A DNA stretch of 64,000 bases from Microbacterium sp. SORGH_AS_0862 (GCF_030818795.1 NZ_JAUTAY010000001.1:1054001-1118000), one strand, 5' to 3'; numbered from the stretch's first letter, positions 1-8,697 are shown. A program made the numbers and translations. Notes: generated from the letters alone by a model not told the origin.

Positions 1-2
1 AC

Positions 3-107
3 CGGGAAGCGGTGCGAGCGGAGGTCCGAGCCGCTCTGGAGGAAGCCGGATACCCCGACACCAACCGAGTCATCGAGGTCTACTCCGACATCTCCTGCTC
101 CGAATAG
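3..107 (+). CDS. C-terminal fragment of an unidentified protein
   Basis: An open frame enters from the left edge and stops at TAG 105-107. It gives about 34 residues rich in Glu, Ala and Arg, ending YSDISCSE. Only the tail is visible and I do not recognise the family. It lies in the remnant of an integrated element that ends at tRNA-Ser, so it is probably element-borne. Confidence 0.35.
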   Translation, partial: REAVRAEVRAALEEAGYPDTNRVIEVYSDISCSE

Positions 108-173
108 CACGGGACATCGAGCCCACGAAGGACGCTTGAACCGCACCCTCGCCGCTTCGTCACGCCTGACCGG

Positions 174-612
174 TCAGAGACCGCGAGCGTCACGCACCGG
201 TCCCGTCCGACCGTGGCCGATCGACGGCTGGTAGTGGCCGAGCTGCGCGGCGCGTGCCTCGCGTGCGGCCTGGGCGCGCTCGGCCGTTTGCCGTTCGGCC
301 TCGGTACGGGCGGTGAATTCACGGACGTACTGCACGGCTTCAGTGACGGGCAGCGCCTCGATCCGTTCGAGGTTGCGGCGGTCGCGCTCGGCCTGCGTCC
401 TGAGCTTCGCGACGTGGGCGATGACACGGCTCGGGGTCGATCCGGCGAGGGCGCGCTGGCTCAGCGCGATCGACTCGCGTAGATGCCGGTCAATCATGCG
501 GTCCTGCTCGCGGTGGGCCTGCTGCGCCTCCTGCCGCGTCTCAGTCGCGCGCGGGTCGGCGTCGGCCTGCTTCCCGGCGACCTTCTCCGCCCGCAGAGGT
601 GCCGCTGGCGCA
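174..612 (-). pseudogene. truncated C-terminal fragment, possibly of a relaxase or mobilisation protein
   Basis: The minus frame is open from an in-frame TGA near 612 down to the stop at 174. An ATG at 497 starts the last 107 residues, but the frame upstream of it (with LRAEKVAGKQAD) has the same Arg/Glu/Ala-rich helical character, so this looks like the tail of a longer protein and not a complete small gene. The open part ends where a plus-strand recombinase fragment begins at about 600, which suggests a deletion junction. The charged coiled-coil tail resembles ends of actinobacterial conjugative relaxases, but no catalytic motif is present, so the function is a guess. Confidence 0.4.
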
Positions 613-1057
613 ACTCAACGTCGAACGCTCGCACGCCGACCACTACGAGGAGAAGAACCCGAAGTCCTGGCGCGGCACCCGGCCGGTACCGCTGTCGCCG
701 CGGGCGCTGGCGATCTTCCGACAGCACGCCGCGGGCAAGCAGCCCGACGACTACCTGTTCACCAACCAGCGGGGCGGGCAGCTCTCGGTCGGCGTTGTCC
801 GCAAGTTCCCGCTCGGCTTCCGACGCCACGCTCTGCTCCACTACGCCGCGTCCACCTGGCTGCGGCTCGGCACCGCGGTCCACGAGGTCGCGGAGTACCT
901 GGGCGACGAGGCGCGCACCGTCCTCGCGGTCTACGCGCACGTCCTCGGCGAAGGTCAGCGCCGCGACCATGTGCGGCGTCTGGCTGCCGCCGAGGAGTTC
1001 GGCCGAAAGCCGGGACACTCACGGGGCACTCGGCGGGGTCCGAGCCTCGGACGCTGA
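599..1057 (+). pseudogene. tyrosine recombinase (phage-type integrase), C-terminal remnant
   Basis: About 150 residues match the catalytic end of phage-type tyrosine recombinases: a basic strand with PKSWRGTRPVPL, a DYLFTN segment, RRHALLHYAASTWL at the HxLRH box, LGDEARTVLAVYAHVL at the LGH and Tyr boxes. The nucleophile Tyr is present (VYAHVL). The second catalytic Arg of HxLRH is Leu, LGH reads LGD, and the N-terminal domain with the first Arg is missing. It is therefore an inactive fragment. It ends 55 bases from the 3' end of tRNA-Ser, the usual place for an integrase next to its attachment site. Confidence 0.7.
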
Positions 1058-1111
1058 CCCCGACGCCTCTCGGCGAGCCGGAAAAGACCGGATCTGACCG
1101 GGGATTCTCCG

Positions 1112-1200
1112 CGGAGACGGAGGGATTTGAACCCTCGGTCCCCTTACGGGGACTCCACCTTAGCAGGGTGGTGCACTAGGCCTGACTATGCGACGTCTCC
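1112..1200 (-). tRNA. tRNA-Ser (anticodon GCT)
   Basis: The reverse complement folds as a class II tRNA. The acceptor GGAGACG pairs with CGTCTCC, the anticodon stem CCACC/GGTGG holds loop CTGCTAA (anticodon GCT), there is a long variable arm, and the T-loop is TTCAAAT. CCA is not encoded. The 3' end faces the element remnant at 1-1111, so this gene probably served as the integration site. Confidence 0.95.
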
Positions 1201-1317
1201 AGTGGCGGCTTGCGCCGAACACACCCGTCCATCATAACGGGTCGGTTCGCCCCCGCCGAACAGGTCCCGGATACTCGATAGCGGATGCGGTGCGCACCGC
1301 ATCCGGAAGGGCATGCG

Positions 1318-1959
1318 GTGGACCCGAAACACCTCGTCAGTTCTGCGGCGCTCGCGCTGCTGGCCGGTTTCGTCGACGGCTTCGCGTTCGTGATGCTCGG
1401 CGGTTTCTTCGTGTCGTTCATGAGCGGCAACACGACGCAGGCCTCTGCGGAGCTGACGGGCGGCGCGTGGGGCGCCGCGGGATACGCGGGACTGCTCGTA
1501 GCGGCCTTCGTCGCCGGGGGCGTGACGGGCACGGCCGTGTCGATCCGCGCACGGTCGCACGGCGTCATGACCCTCGTGGCGCTCACGCTGCTCGTGGCCG
1601 CGGTTCTGGCCGGGACAGGTCACGTGCTGGCGGCGGGCCCGGTCCTCGCGGCCGCGATGGGCGCCACGAACGCCGTGCACTCCCGCGACGGCGCCGCCCC
1701 CTTCGGCATCACGTACATGACGGGGCAGCTCATGAAGCTCGCCGAGAACATCGTCGTCGCCTTCCGCGGCGGCGACCGGCGCGCATGGATGCGGCACCTC
1801 GCTCTGTGGATCGCGATCGCGATCGGCGCGATCGGAGGCGCCGCCGCAGCACGCCTCGTCGGCCCCGTCGCGCTCTGGCTTCCCGCCGCCGCCGCCACCG
1901 CCACGGCAGCCGTTCTGGTCCTGCGCCGACGAACCCCGTCAGCGACGTCCAGCCAGTGA
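1318..1959 (+). CDS. YoaK/DUF1275-family membrane protein
   Basis: The product is a small integral membrane protein of about 213 residues with roughly six hydrophobic segments. It carries the family signature FMSGNTTQ near residue 40 and a TYMTGQL segment in the second half, which identify DUF1275 (YoaK). The biochemical role of the family is unknown. I prefer the GTG start at 1318, preceded by GGAAGG, over an in-frame ATG at 1285 that lacks a ribosome site. The GNAT gene follows after 17 bases and is probably co-transcribed. Confidence 0.85.
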   Translation: MDPKHLVSSAALALLAGFVDGFAFVMLGGFFVSFMSGNTTQASAELTGGAWGAAGYAGLLVAAFVAGGVTGTAVSIRARSHGVMTLVALTLLVAAVLAGTGHVLAAGPVLAAAMGATNAVHSRDGAAPFGITYMTGQLMKLAENIVVAFRGGDRRAWMRHLALWIAIAIGAIGGAAAARLVGPVALWLPAAAATATAAVLVLRRRTPSATSSQ

Positions 1960-1976
1960 GGAAGGACAATCAGACC

Positions 1977-2435
1977 ATGATCGAATTCCGACCGGCGGAA
2001 CCGACTGATGCGGCGAGCATGGCCGAGGTGCAGAACGCCATCCACCGCGCCGGCCTTCGCGCCGACCCGGTCGACGTCGCCTTCGTCCAGGAGCGCTACC
2101 TCCGCCCCGAGCACCGGATCGCCTGCACGGTCGCCGTAGAAGACGACCGCATCCTCGGGTTCCAGTCACTCAAGCGGGCATCGCCGGGCAACCCGTACGA
2201 CGTCCCCGAGGACTGGGGCATCATCGGCACCCACATCCATCCCGAGGCCGGGCGCCGGGGCATAGGACGGAGCCTGTTCGCCGTGTCGCTGGCAGCGGCG
2301 CGGTCAGCGGGCGTGCGACATCTCGACGCGAGTATCGGCGCCGACAACGCCCCGGCACTGGCCTATTACTCCGCGATGGGCTTCACGCCGTACCGCGACC
2401 GCGAAGGCGTCATCCCGCACCGCTTCGACCTCTGA
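1977..2435 (+). CDS. GNAT-family N-acetyltransferase
   Basis: This is a 152-residue single-domain acyl-CoA N-acetyltransferase. The acetyl-CoA pyrophosphate loop is visible as GRRGIGRSL near residue 90, followed by the conserved C-terminal strand and helix NAPALAYYSAMGF. The substrate cannot be read from sequence. A GGAAGGACA ribosome site precedes the ATG. It ends three bases before the converging LCP gene. Confidence 0.88.
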   Translation: MIEFRPAEPTDAASMAEVQNAIHRAGLRADPVDVAFVQERYLRPEHRIACTVAVEDDRILGFQSLKRASPGNPYDVPEDWGIIGTHIHPEAGRRGIGRSLFAVSLAAARSAGVRHLDASIGADNAPALAYYSAMGFTPYRDREGVIPHRFDL

Positions 2436-2438
2436 GCG

Positions 2439-3713
2439 CTACTTCTGCGGAACGGTGCAGGTCACCTGGCTGGCGTTCTGACCCGAGATCGACGACGGCA
2501 GCTCGACGGCCGCCTCGGGGGGGAGCGCCTCGACGCCCTCGGTCGCCGCGGGCGCGGGAGTGGTCGCGGCCGGGTCGGGAACGGCCGTGTCGGGCACCTC
2601 CCCCGTCACCTCCACGCCGAACCCACCGCTGGCTTCGCCGGTGAGCTGCAGCGGGCGGTTCTCGCGGAGGGCCGCGAACAGCGAGTCGGCGGCGCCGGAG
2701 ATCGGAACGAGCCCGTCTCCGGAGTAGGCCGCCGGATACTGTACGAAGACGATGTCCTCGAACGGGACGTCCTTCAGCGCCATCGCGATCTGTGCCATGC
2801 GGGTTGGGTTCGCGAGCTGCTTGTCGAGCACGAGCTGCTTCTCGCGCACCTGCGTCATCGCGACGTTCGCGAAGTTCAAGAGCTTGCCCGCGTCGCCGAG
2901 CACGGCATCGCTCTGCATCTTTCGCACCAGCGACGACATGAACTGCTGCTGGTTCGAGATGCGACCGAGGTCAGAGCCGTCGCCGATGCCGTGGCGGATG
3001 CGCAGAAACTGCAGCGCCTGCACGCCCTGCAGCGTGTGCGTCCCTGCCGTCAGAACGAGACCCGTGTGCCGGTCGGAGATGTCGCCCTGCACACAGACGT
3101 CGACACCTCCGACGGCGTCCGAGAGGTTGATCACACCGGTCCAACGGATCGCCGCGGCGAACTGGATGTCCTCGCCGGTGAGCTCCTCGACGGTGCGCAC
3201 CGTGCACCCGAGACCGCCGTACATGTACGAAGCATTGATCTTCTCGGTGCCACCGCCGACCGTGTTGCCGTCGGCGTCCTCGCACTCGGCGATCGGCACG
3301 TAGGTGTCGCGCGGGAACGAGACGACCGTCACCCGACGCGGCTCGTCGCTGATGTGCACCAGCATCGTGACGTCGTTGCGCTCACCGCCGTCGTCGTCCA
3401 TACCGCACCGCGGGAACAGGGCGACATCCTGACCTTCGCACGCATCTGTACCCACGAGAAGCAGGTTGACGCCGCCCTCGATCTCGCCGAGCCCCGGCGG
3501 CAGCGGGGGATCTCCCTCGTTCCCAATCTCGACCGAGTTGCCACCGATGGTCGCCGCCGCATCCCACACGTGGAAACCCACGACCCCGGCAGCCGAGGCG
3601 ATGCCGACCACGACGGCTACGGCGAGGAGGGACAACGCCTGCACGAGAGGATGCGGAGACCGCAGCCGTCCGTGGCGGGCGACCGGCACCCGGCGGGAGC
3701 GCCGCTTCGGCAT
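2439..3713 (-). CDS. LytR-CpsA-Psr (LCP) family glycopolymer ligase
   Basis: LCP enzymes transfer undecaprenyl-linked glycopolymers onto peptidoglycan outside the membrane. The protein has a basic cytoplasmic N-terminus, one membrane helix near residues 25-45, then the LCP catalytic domain with NDVTMLVHI, the phosphate-binding FPRDT and the LRIRHG segment. A Pro/Ala-rich tail closes it. The ATG at 3713 overlaps the stop of the upstream LCP gene as TGATG, so an upstream ATG at 3737 is unlikely and translation is probably coupled. It is the last gene of the operon and ends three bases from the convergent GNAT gene. Confidence 0.9.
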   Translation of the reverse strand: MPKRRSRRVPVARHGRLRSPHPLVQALSLLAVAVVVGIASAAGVVGFHVWDAAATIGGNSVEIGNEGDPPLPPGLGEIEGGVNLLLVGTDACEGQDVALFPRCGMDDDGGERNDVTMLVHISDEPRRVTVVSFPRDTYVPIAECEDADGNTVGGGTEKINASYMYGGLGCTVRTVEELTGEDIQFAAAIRWTGVINLSDAVGGVDVCVQGDISDRHTGLVLTAGTHTLQGVQALQFLRIRHGIGDGSDLGRISNQQQFMSSLVRKMQSDAVLGDAGKLLNFANVAMTQVREKQLVLDKQLANPTRMAQIAMALKDVPFEDIVFVQYPAAYSGDGLVPISGAADSLFAALRENRPLQLTGEASGGFGVEVTGEVPDTAVPDPAATTPAPAATEGVEALPPEAAVELPSSISGQNASQVTCTVPQK

Positions 3714-5053
3714 CAGCGAAGATTTCCGTTCGAGCACGTTTCCTCAGCGGCGGTCTGCCCCGCGATGGAGGACGGCAGCTCGACGCTGTCGGTGGGGGTC
3801 GTGGGCTGCGCCACGTCGGCGGACTGGGTCGGCGCGGGGGTTGTCGGGTCGGCGGGAGCGTCGGTCGGATCGGCGACGATCGTGCCCTCACCCTGGCTCG
3901 TCGAGCCGGTCAGCACGAGCTGCTGGTTGGCCTCGAGCGCGGCGAACAAGGTGTCGGCAGCGTTCTTGTTCGGCACCACGCGGTTCGCATCGGCCGGGTC
4001 GGCGAGGGTGGGGTACTGAACGAAGACGATCTCGTTGAACGGCACCTCCTTGACGGCGAGCGCGATCTGCACGAGCGTCATGGGATTCGTGAGGCTCTGG
4101 CTCGGCGTGACGTTCTCGACGCCGACGGTAGCGAGCTTGTAGAGCGTGGCGGGATCGCTCAGCACACCCTCGCCGACGAGCTTGCGCGCGAGCCGCGACA
4201 TGTACTGCTGCTGGTTGGAGATGCGACCGAGGTCGCCGCCGTTCCCGACGCCGTGCCGCGTCCGGAGGAATTGCAGAGCGTCCCAGCCCTGCACGTTGCG
4301 CGTGCCCGCGGGCCAGTCGATGCCCGTGTAGGGGTCGCGGATGCCGTTGGCGATGCAGACGTCCACGCCGCCGATGGCGTCGGTGATCTGGATGACGCCG
4401 CCGAACGTGACGGATGCGGCGAACGGAATGTTCTGCCCGGTCAGCTCGGAGATCGTCTTCACCGCGCAGCTGAGGCCCCCGTAGGAGAAGGTCGAGTTCA
4501 ACTGCTGCTTGCTCATAGCAGACGTCGTCGAGCCGTCCGGCCGGGTGCAGGAGGGGATCGGGATCATGAGGTCCCGCGGGAAGGAGATGACCGTCACGCG
4601 GCGGGGGTTGTCCGAGATGTGGAGCAGGAGGTTGACGTCGTTGAGGTCGCCCTCGGAGTCGGCGCCCGTGCACCGGTCGCCGAAGAGTGCGGCGTAGTCG
4701 GGCTCGCAGGCGTCGGTGCCGGCGAGGAAGAGGTTCACTCCGCCCTCGATCGCACCGATGTCCGGGGGCACCGCGCTCTGGCCCTCGAGCGCGACCGCAT
4801 CCTCGTTCAGATTGGTCGCGAAGCTCCAGACGTTGTACCCCACGATGCCGATTCCGGCGACGAGAACGACGGCGAGGGAGACCGCGACGAGTTTGAAGAA
4901 CTGTGCGACGGGATGCGGCGAGCGCAATCGGCCGTGGCGCGCCACCGTCTGGCGGCGCCCGCTTCGGGTCGGGCTCACGCGGGTCCTCTCGTACACAGAA
5001 ACGGCAGGTGCGGCAGGACGTGCGCGCACTGCTCCCCGTAGATCGTCGCCCAT
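3713..5053 (-). CDS. LytR-CpsA-Psr (LCP) family glycopolymer ligase
   Basis: This is a paralogue of the next gene, with the same order of basic N-terminus containing VARHGRLRSPHP, one membrane helix, LCP domain (NDVNLLLHISDNPRR, SFPRDL, FLRTRHG) and an acidic Pro/Thr-rich tail. The shared N-terminal block and tail indicate a tandem duplication. Function by family: attachment of wall glycopolymers. I place the start at ATG 5053, inside a longer open frame whose upstream part overlaps the kinase. It lies 47 bases after the histidine kinase gene and probably belongs to its operon. Confidence 0.88.
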   Translation of the reverse strand: MGDDLRGAVRARPAAPAVSVYERTRVSPTRSGRRQTVARHGRLRSPHPVAQFFKLVAVSLAVVLVAGIGIVGYNVWSFATNLNEDAVALEGQSAVPPDIGAIEGGVNLFLAGTDACEPDYAALFGDRCTGADSEGDLNDVNLLLHISDNPRRVTVISFPRDLMIPIPSCTRPDGSTTSAMSKQQLNSTFSYGGLSCAVKTISELTGQNIPFAASVTFGGVIQITDAIGGVDVCIANGIRDPYTGIDWPAGTRNVQGWDALQFLRTRHGVGNGGDLGRISNQQQYMSRLARKLVGEGVLSDPATLYKLATVGVENVTPSQSLTNPMTLVQIALAVKEVPFNEIVFVQYPTLADPADANRVVPNKNAADTLFAALEANQQLVLTGSTSQGEGTIVADPTDAPADPTTPAPTQSADVAQPTTPTDSVELPSSIAGQTAAEETCSNGNLR

Positions 5054-5100
5054 CCTACGAGCCGAGACCTGAGAACGACGTGCGGATCGCCTGGGCGCGC

Positions 5101-6018
5101 TCAGCGAGGCGCGCGCGGAAGCGTCAGGCGCACGCTCGTCCCACGCCCGAACTGCGACCGCAGCGACACCTCGCCGTGGTGCCGGAGCACCACGACGCGT
5201 ACGAGCGAGAGGCCGAGCCCCGTGCCCTCCACCCCGCGCGCGTCCTGAGCGCGCCACAGCTCGTCCCAGACGAACGGCAGGTCCTCGGCGCGGATGCCCC
5301 ACCCGGTGTCGGCGACTTCGATGACGACGGCATCCGTCTCCTCCGTGCCGCGCACCTCGATGCGCGCACCGTCGCCGGAGTACTTCGCGGCGTTCAGCAG
5401 CAGGTTGCGCACGGCGACGGCCAGCAGGTCCGGGTCTCCCGTCACCGGCGGCAGGGGCCACGGGACGGTCGGCAGCACGGTCTCCACGCGGCGATCGACA
5501 CCACGGGCGGCGAGTTCGTCGCGCAGCGCCGCCGCCTCCTCTTCGACGATGACGGTCAGATCCACCCGCGACGCCTCGATCGGCCGTGTCTCCAGCGACG
5601 ACAGTGCCCGCAGCTGAGTGACGACGCCGCTCAGCCGCGCCGCCTGCGCCGAAGCGATCGCGAGGTTTCCCGGCGGGGTCTGCTCGCCCGCGGCGAGAGC
5701 CGAGCGGATGGCGGTCACCGGATTCTTGAGCTCGTGGTCGAGGCGGCGCAGGAACCGCCGGTGCGCGTCGCGTTCTGCGACGGCGCCCTCGCCGCGCGCC
5801 GCTGCGAGCGCCGCGTCGCGTCGGCGCGCGCGTACCGGACCGACGATCAGGAGAAGGACGAGCACGATCGACATGAGCGCCCCCGCCACGATGAGCACGG
5901 TGGCCAGCGGCATCCGCAGCACGAGGGAGCCGTTGCCGCCCGCGACTGCGAGCACGACGGCGATGAGCACGGCGACGGCGAGCGGAGCGACCACCAGTGC
6001 CGGCCGCACTGCCCTCAT
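5101..6018 (-). CDS. two-component sensor histidine kinase
   Basis: The sensor of the pair has two N-terminal membrane helices with almost no extracellular loop, then the H-box LDHELKNPVTAIRSAL (His near residue 93), N-box NLLLNAAKYSG, G1 DTGWGI and G2 GTGLGLSLV. The tiny sensor region suggests that it reads a membrane-internal or partner-relayed signal, possibly through the lipoproteins encoded upstream (inference). Its ATG at 6018 overlaps the response regulator stop as ATGA. It is about 305 residues long. Confidence 0.92.
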   Translation of the reverse strand: MRAVRPALVVAPLAVAVLIAVVLAVAGGNGSLVLRMPLATVLIVAGALMSIVLVLLLIVGPVRARRRDAALAAARGEGAVAERDAHRRFLRRLDHELKNPVTAIRSALAAGEQTPPGNLAIASAQAARLSGVVTQLRALSSLETRPIEASRVDLTVIVEEEAAALRDELAARGVDRRVETVLPTVPWPLPPVTGDPDLLAVAVRNLLLNAAKYSGDGARIEVRGTEETDAVVIEVADTGWGIRAEDLPFVWDELWRAQDARGVEGTGLGLSLVRVVVLRHHGEVSLRSQFGRGTSVRLTLPRAPR

Positions 6019-6734
6019 GACGCGCTCACCGGGGCACAGAATCGGTAGCCCGCACCGGGCAGCGTCTCGATCCAGCGCGGCTGCTGCGCGTCGTCGCCCA
6101 GCGCGCGTCGCAGCTCCGCGATGCGGTGGTCGACGGCGCGGGTGGTGACGGCGAACTCGAAGCCCCACAGGGTCTCGAGCAGGTGCTCCCTCGTGTGCAC
6201 CTCGTCCGGGTGCGACATGAGGTACTCGAGCAGGGTGAGCGCCTTCGGCGTCAGCTCGATCGCCGCACCGTCCCGCTGCGCCCGTCGCGCGACGCGATCG
6301 AGGCGCAGTCCGTCGCTCACGAGCTGCGAGGAGGCCGTCAACGGTCTTCCGCCGCCGGCGGTGCGGCGCAGCACGGCACGGATGCGGGCGACGAGCTCCG
6401 GCGGGTCGAAGGGCTTGCCGAGATAGTCGTCGGCGCCCTCCTCCAGCGCCGCGGTGCGCTCGAACGATGCATCCACCTTCGTCAGCATGATGACCGGGGT
6501 CCACGCATCCGCGCGGCGAAGGCTCCGCACGAGTTCACGGCCGTCCATGCGCGGCATGAGCACGTCGGAGACGACGATGTGCGGGGCGAAGGCGGCGTGC
6601 GCGGCGAGGGCGCTCTCACCGTCGGCTTCCACCCGTACGTCGAATCCGCTGCGTTCGAGGAAGGGGGCGAGGGTGGAGGTGATGGCCTCCTCGTCGTCTA
6701 CGAGCAGTACGCGGGTGCGCGCCTCGTCGCTCAT
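6015..6734 (-). CDS. OmpR/PhoB-family response regulator
   Basis: The receiver domain carries the acidic pair VDDEE, the phospho-acceptor Asp in VVSDVLMPRMDG near residue 54 and the conserved Lys in LGKPFD. The C-terminal winged helix ends VDHRIAELRRALGDD and GAGYRF, typical of OmpR-type regulators. It is encoded directly before its kinase with an ATGA overlap and after the DUF4190 gene with another ATGA overlap. Likely targets are its own envelope operon, including the two LCP ligases (inference). Confidence 0.94.
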   Translation of the reverse strand: MSDEARTRVLLVDDEEAITSTLAPFLERSGFDVRVEADGESALAAHAAFAPHIVVSDVLMPRMDGRELVRSLRRADAWTPVIMLTKVDASFERTAALEEGADDYLGKPFDPPELVARIRAVLRRTAGGGRPLTASSQLVSDGLRLDRVARRAQRDGAAIELTPKALTLLEYLMSHPDEVHTREHLLETLWGFEFAVTTRAVDHRIAELRRALGDDAQQPRWIETLPGAGYRFCAPVSAS

Positions 6735-6997
6735 GAGGCAGTCACCGCCCAGATGCCGATGCCGAACGCCGCGAGGATGAGAAGGGCGATCGCGGCGATC
6801 GTGAGGTAGCCGATCACCAGCCCCGCGATCGCGAAGCCCGCTCCGGCCGCGTTGCTGCGCCGGATGCGGGAGAGCGCGACGTGCCCGAAGATCACCGCGA
6901 GCAGGTTGAACCCGAGCAGCGCGAGCACGAAGGACGTGATGGCGAGCCCGTCGGTGGGACGGGTGACGTAGACGTACTGCTGCGGGGGCTGGGACAT
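6731..6997 (-). CDS. DUF4190-type small membrane protein
   Basis: This is an 88-residue protein with a Gln/Tyr-rich N-terminus, then two hydrophobic segments separated by GHVALSRIRRS, the signature of DUF4190 proteins. Function is unknown. Of two ATGs (7006 and 6997) I prefer 6997, because GGAGG sits nine bases upstream of it but abuts the other. It overlaps the response regulator start by four bases. Confidence 0.8.
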   Translation of the reverse strand: MSQPPQQYVYVTRPTDGLAITSFVLALLGFNLLAVIFGHVALSRIRRSNAAGAGFAIAGLVIGYLTIAAIALLILAAFGIGIWAVTAS

Positions 6998-7002
6998 GCT
7001 GG

Positions 7003-7518
7003 TCATCCTCCGGTCGTGGCGCGTGCCGTGTTGGCGACGCCGGTATCGGTCACGTCTGCGGTGCCGCTCTCCCACCGCACGTCGTTGCCGCTGCCGCCCA
7101 ACCGCGCGGTGTCGACGGATGCAGCCTGCACCTGGTTGGCCGCCCCGGTGATCTCGAGCGTGCCGATGCGATCGGCCAGCACGACAGCGCCGCTCGCGGC
7201 GACGGTCACGAGGGCGCACTCCCCCGTGATCGACACCGTCGCACCCGCCTGCGAGACGACGACCTCCCCCGAGGCGCAGGAGGTCTGCTGCGCCACGTCG
7301 GCGTAGCGTGCACGCAGGTCGTCGGATGCGGCGGACGGAGGCGTCGAGACGCTCGGCTCCTGCTCCTGCTCCTTCGACGCAGATGCCGCCGGGGCCGGCG
7401 TCGACGACGGAGCGGGATCGGCCGCGGGAGCGCCGGGCGCCTCGTAGGCGACAGAGCATCCGGTCAGGAGCAGCACGAGGGCGGCGAGCGTGATCGGGAG
7501 CGTGTTCTTCATCTTCAC
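7003..7518 (-). CDS. DUF3060 lipoprotein
   Basis: A signal peptide ends in lipobox LLTGC near residue 21, so the protein is a membrane-anchored lipoprotein. An Ala/Pro/Ser-rich linker follows, then a DUF3060-like domain of short beta strands with turns such as EITGAANQVQ and GSGNDVRWESG. Such repeats usually form a small beta-solenoid. Function is unknown. It starts six bases after the OmpA-like gene and ends in an overlap with the DUF4190 gene's alternative start, so the three are one operon. Confidence 0.82.
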   Translation of the reverse strand: MKMKNTLPITLAALVLLLTGCSVAYEAPGAPAADPAPSSTPAPAASASKEQEQEPSVSTPPSAASDDLRARYADVAQQTSCASGEVVVSQAGATVSITGECALVTVAASGAVVLADRIGTLEITGAANQVQAASVDTARLGGSGNDVRWESGTADVTDTGVANTARATTGG

Positions 7519-7524
7519 GTCCGC

Positions 7525-8697
7525 TCAGAAGGCCGGGATGAAGATCTCGACGCGGCGGTTGAGCTGGCGTCCGGCGGGGTTGTCGACGCCGTCGATCTCG
7601 TTCGCGGCGACGGGCGCGCTCTCGCCGTATCCGACCGCGCTGAGCGACGCCGTGACACCGCGGTCCTTGAGGGCCGCGACCACGGATGCGGCGCGACGTT
7701 CGGACAGTTCGAGGTTGTAGCCGTCGGAGCCGATCGCATCCGTGTGTCCGCCGATCTCGGCGGATGGCACGTCGAGATCCGTCATCGCGGCCGCCAGCTC
7801 ATCGAGCACGCCCGCCGCATCCGCCCGGATCTCGGAACGGTCGAAGTCGAACAGCACGCCATCACTGAGCGTGATGGTCGTGCCGCAGGACGCGAGCGGC
7901 GCGAGCGTGCCGAGGGGCGGGAAGACCCCGACCGGCGCGACGGCGGGAAGCGCGTCCACCTCGACGGGCTCGCCGTTGACCGCGCCCGTGCCGTCGCCGT
8001 AGTTGCGGATGTCCAGGCCCGTCGCGACGTAAGAACCGGACCCGTCGCCGTAGTTGTGGATCTCGACGTCGGCGTCACGGTACATCGCGGAGCCGTCGCC
8101 GTAGTTCCAGTGCTCGACGCCGTTGCCGGTGCGCGAGGCGGACCCGTCGCCGTAGACGTTCGCCGTCACGCCGTCGACCGTGAAGCTGCCGGAGCCGTCG
8201 CCGTAGTTGTGGATCTCGATGCCGTCGGCGATGTACGAGCCCGACCCGTCGCCGTAGACGTTCGCCGTCACGCCGTCGACCGTGAAGCTGCCGGAGCCGT
8301 CGCCGTAGTTGTGCACCGTGCCGTCGGGTCCGGTGAAGGTTCCCGACCCGTCGCCGTACAGCAGCACCGAGCCCTGGGCGGTCGCACGCTCGGTCACGTC
8401 GCCGCACGCGGCGGGGCGCACCTCGATTCCGGGCCGCGGCCCGATCTCGCGGTCCACCTGAATAGCGAAGCCGCCGAGCGAGCTGTCGAGCAGGGACAGG
8501 TCGGGCATCGTGAACAGCGGAACCGGAGGAACCTCGCCGGGCGCGAAGCCCGCGACGGCGGGGACGACCGGCGCTGACGGCGAGCCCGGCGTCGTCGCAG
8601 CGACCGGGACGACGGGACGCGGGTCGGCGGCGCAGCCGGCGACGAGGACGCCCACGGTCGCGACGAGGGCCAGGATGCGGGGGACGGTGCTGCTCAT
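7525..8697 (-). CDS. OmpA-family lipoprotein with YGDGSG repeats
   Basis: The first gene of the envelope operon has a signal peptide with lipobox VAGC near residue 22, a variable region, eight copies of a 17-residue repeat beginning YGDGSG (about residues 109-236), and a C-terminal OmpA-type domain. The last has LFDFDRSEIR, GHTDAIGSDGYNLELSERRA and LNRRVEI, which binds peptidoglycan in known members. The protein is thus lipid-anchored at one end and probably wall-bound at the other. I chose ATG 8697 because it directly precedes the signal peptide. The repeat block is unusual for this family. Confidence 0.88.
   Translation of the reverse strand: MSSTVPRILALVATVGVLVAGCAADPRPVVPVAATTPGSPSAPVVPAVAGFAPGEVPPVPLFTMPDLSLLDSSLGGFAIQVDREIGPRPGIEVRPAACGDVTERATAQGSVLLYGDGSGTFTGPDGTVHNYGDGSGSFTVDGVTANVYGDGSGSYIADGIEIHNYGDGSGSFTVDGVTANVYGDGSASRTGNGVEHWNYGDGSAMYRDADVEIHNYGDGSGSYVATGLDIRNYGDGTGAVNGEPVEVDALPAVAPVGVFPPLGTLAPLASCGTTITLSDGVLFDFDRSEIRADAAGVLDELAAAMTDLDVPSAEIGGHTDAIGSDGYNLELSERRAASVVAALKDRGVTASLSAVGYGESAPVAANEIDGVDNPAGRQLNRRVEIFIPAF
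7990..8372 (-). repeat. 51-bp in-frame tandem repeats encoding YGDGSG units
   Basis: Eight units of 51 bp (17 codons) encode YGDGSG-x11. Alternate units differ, and a pair covering 102 bp is repeated almost exactly (SFTVDGVTANV twice at about 8150-8310). The Gly/Asp-rich turns spaced by 17 residues suggest a beta-solenoid or roll. Near-identical copies indicate recent unit expansion, so copy number may vary between strains. Confidence 0.85.

Noticed and set aside
7990..8372. Regular short DNA repeats that at first sight look like a CRISPR array
   Set aside because: The repeats are 51 bp, directly adjacent, in frame and encode a 17-residue protein unit; there are no unique spacers and no cas genes.
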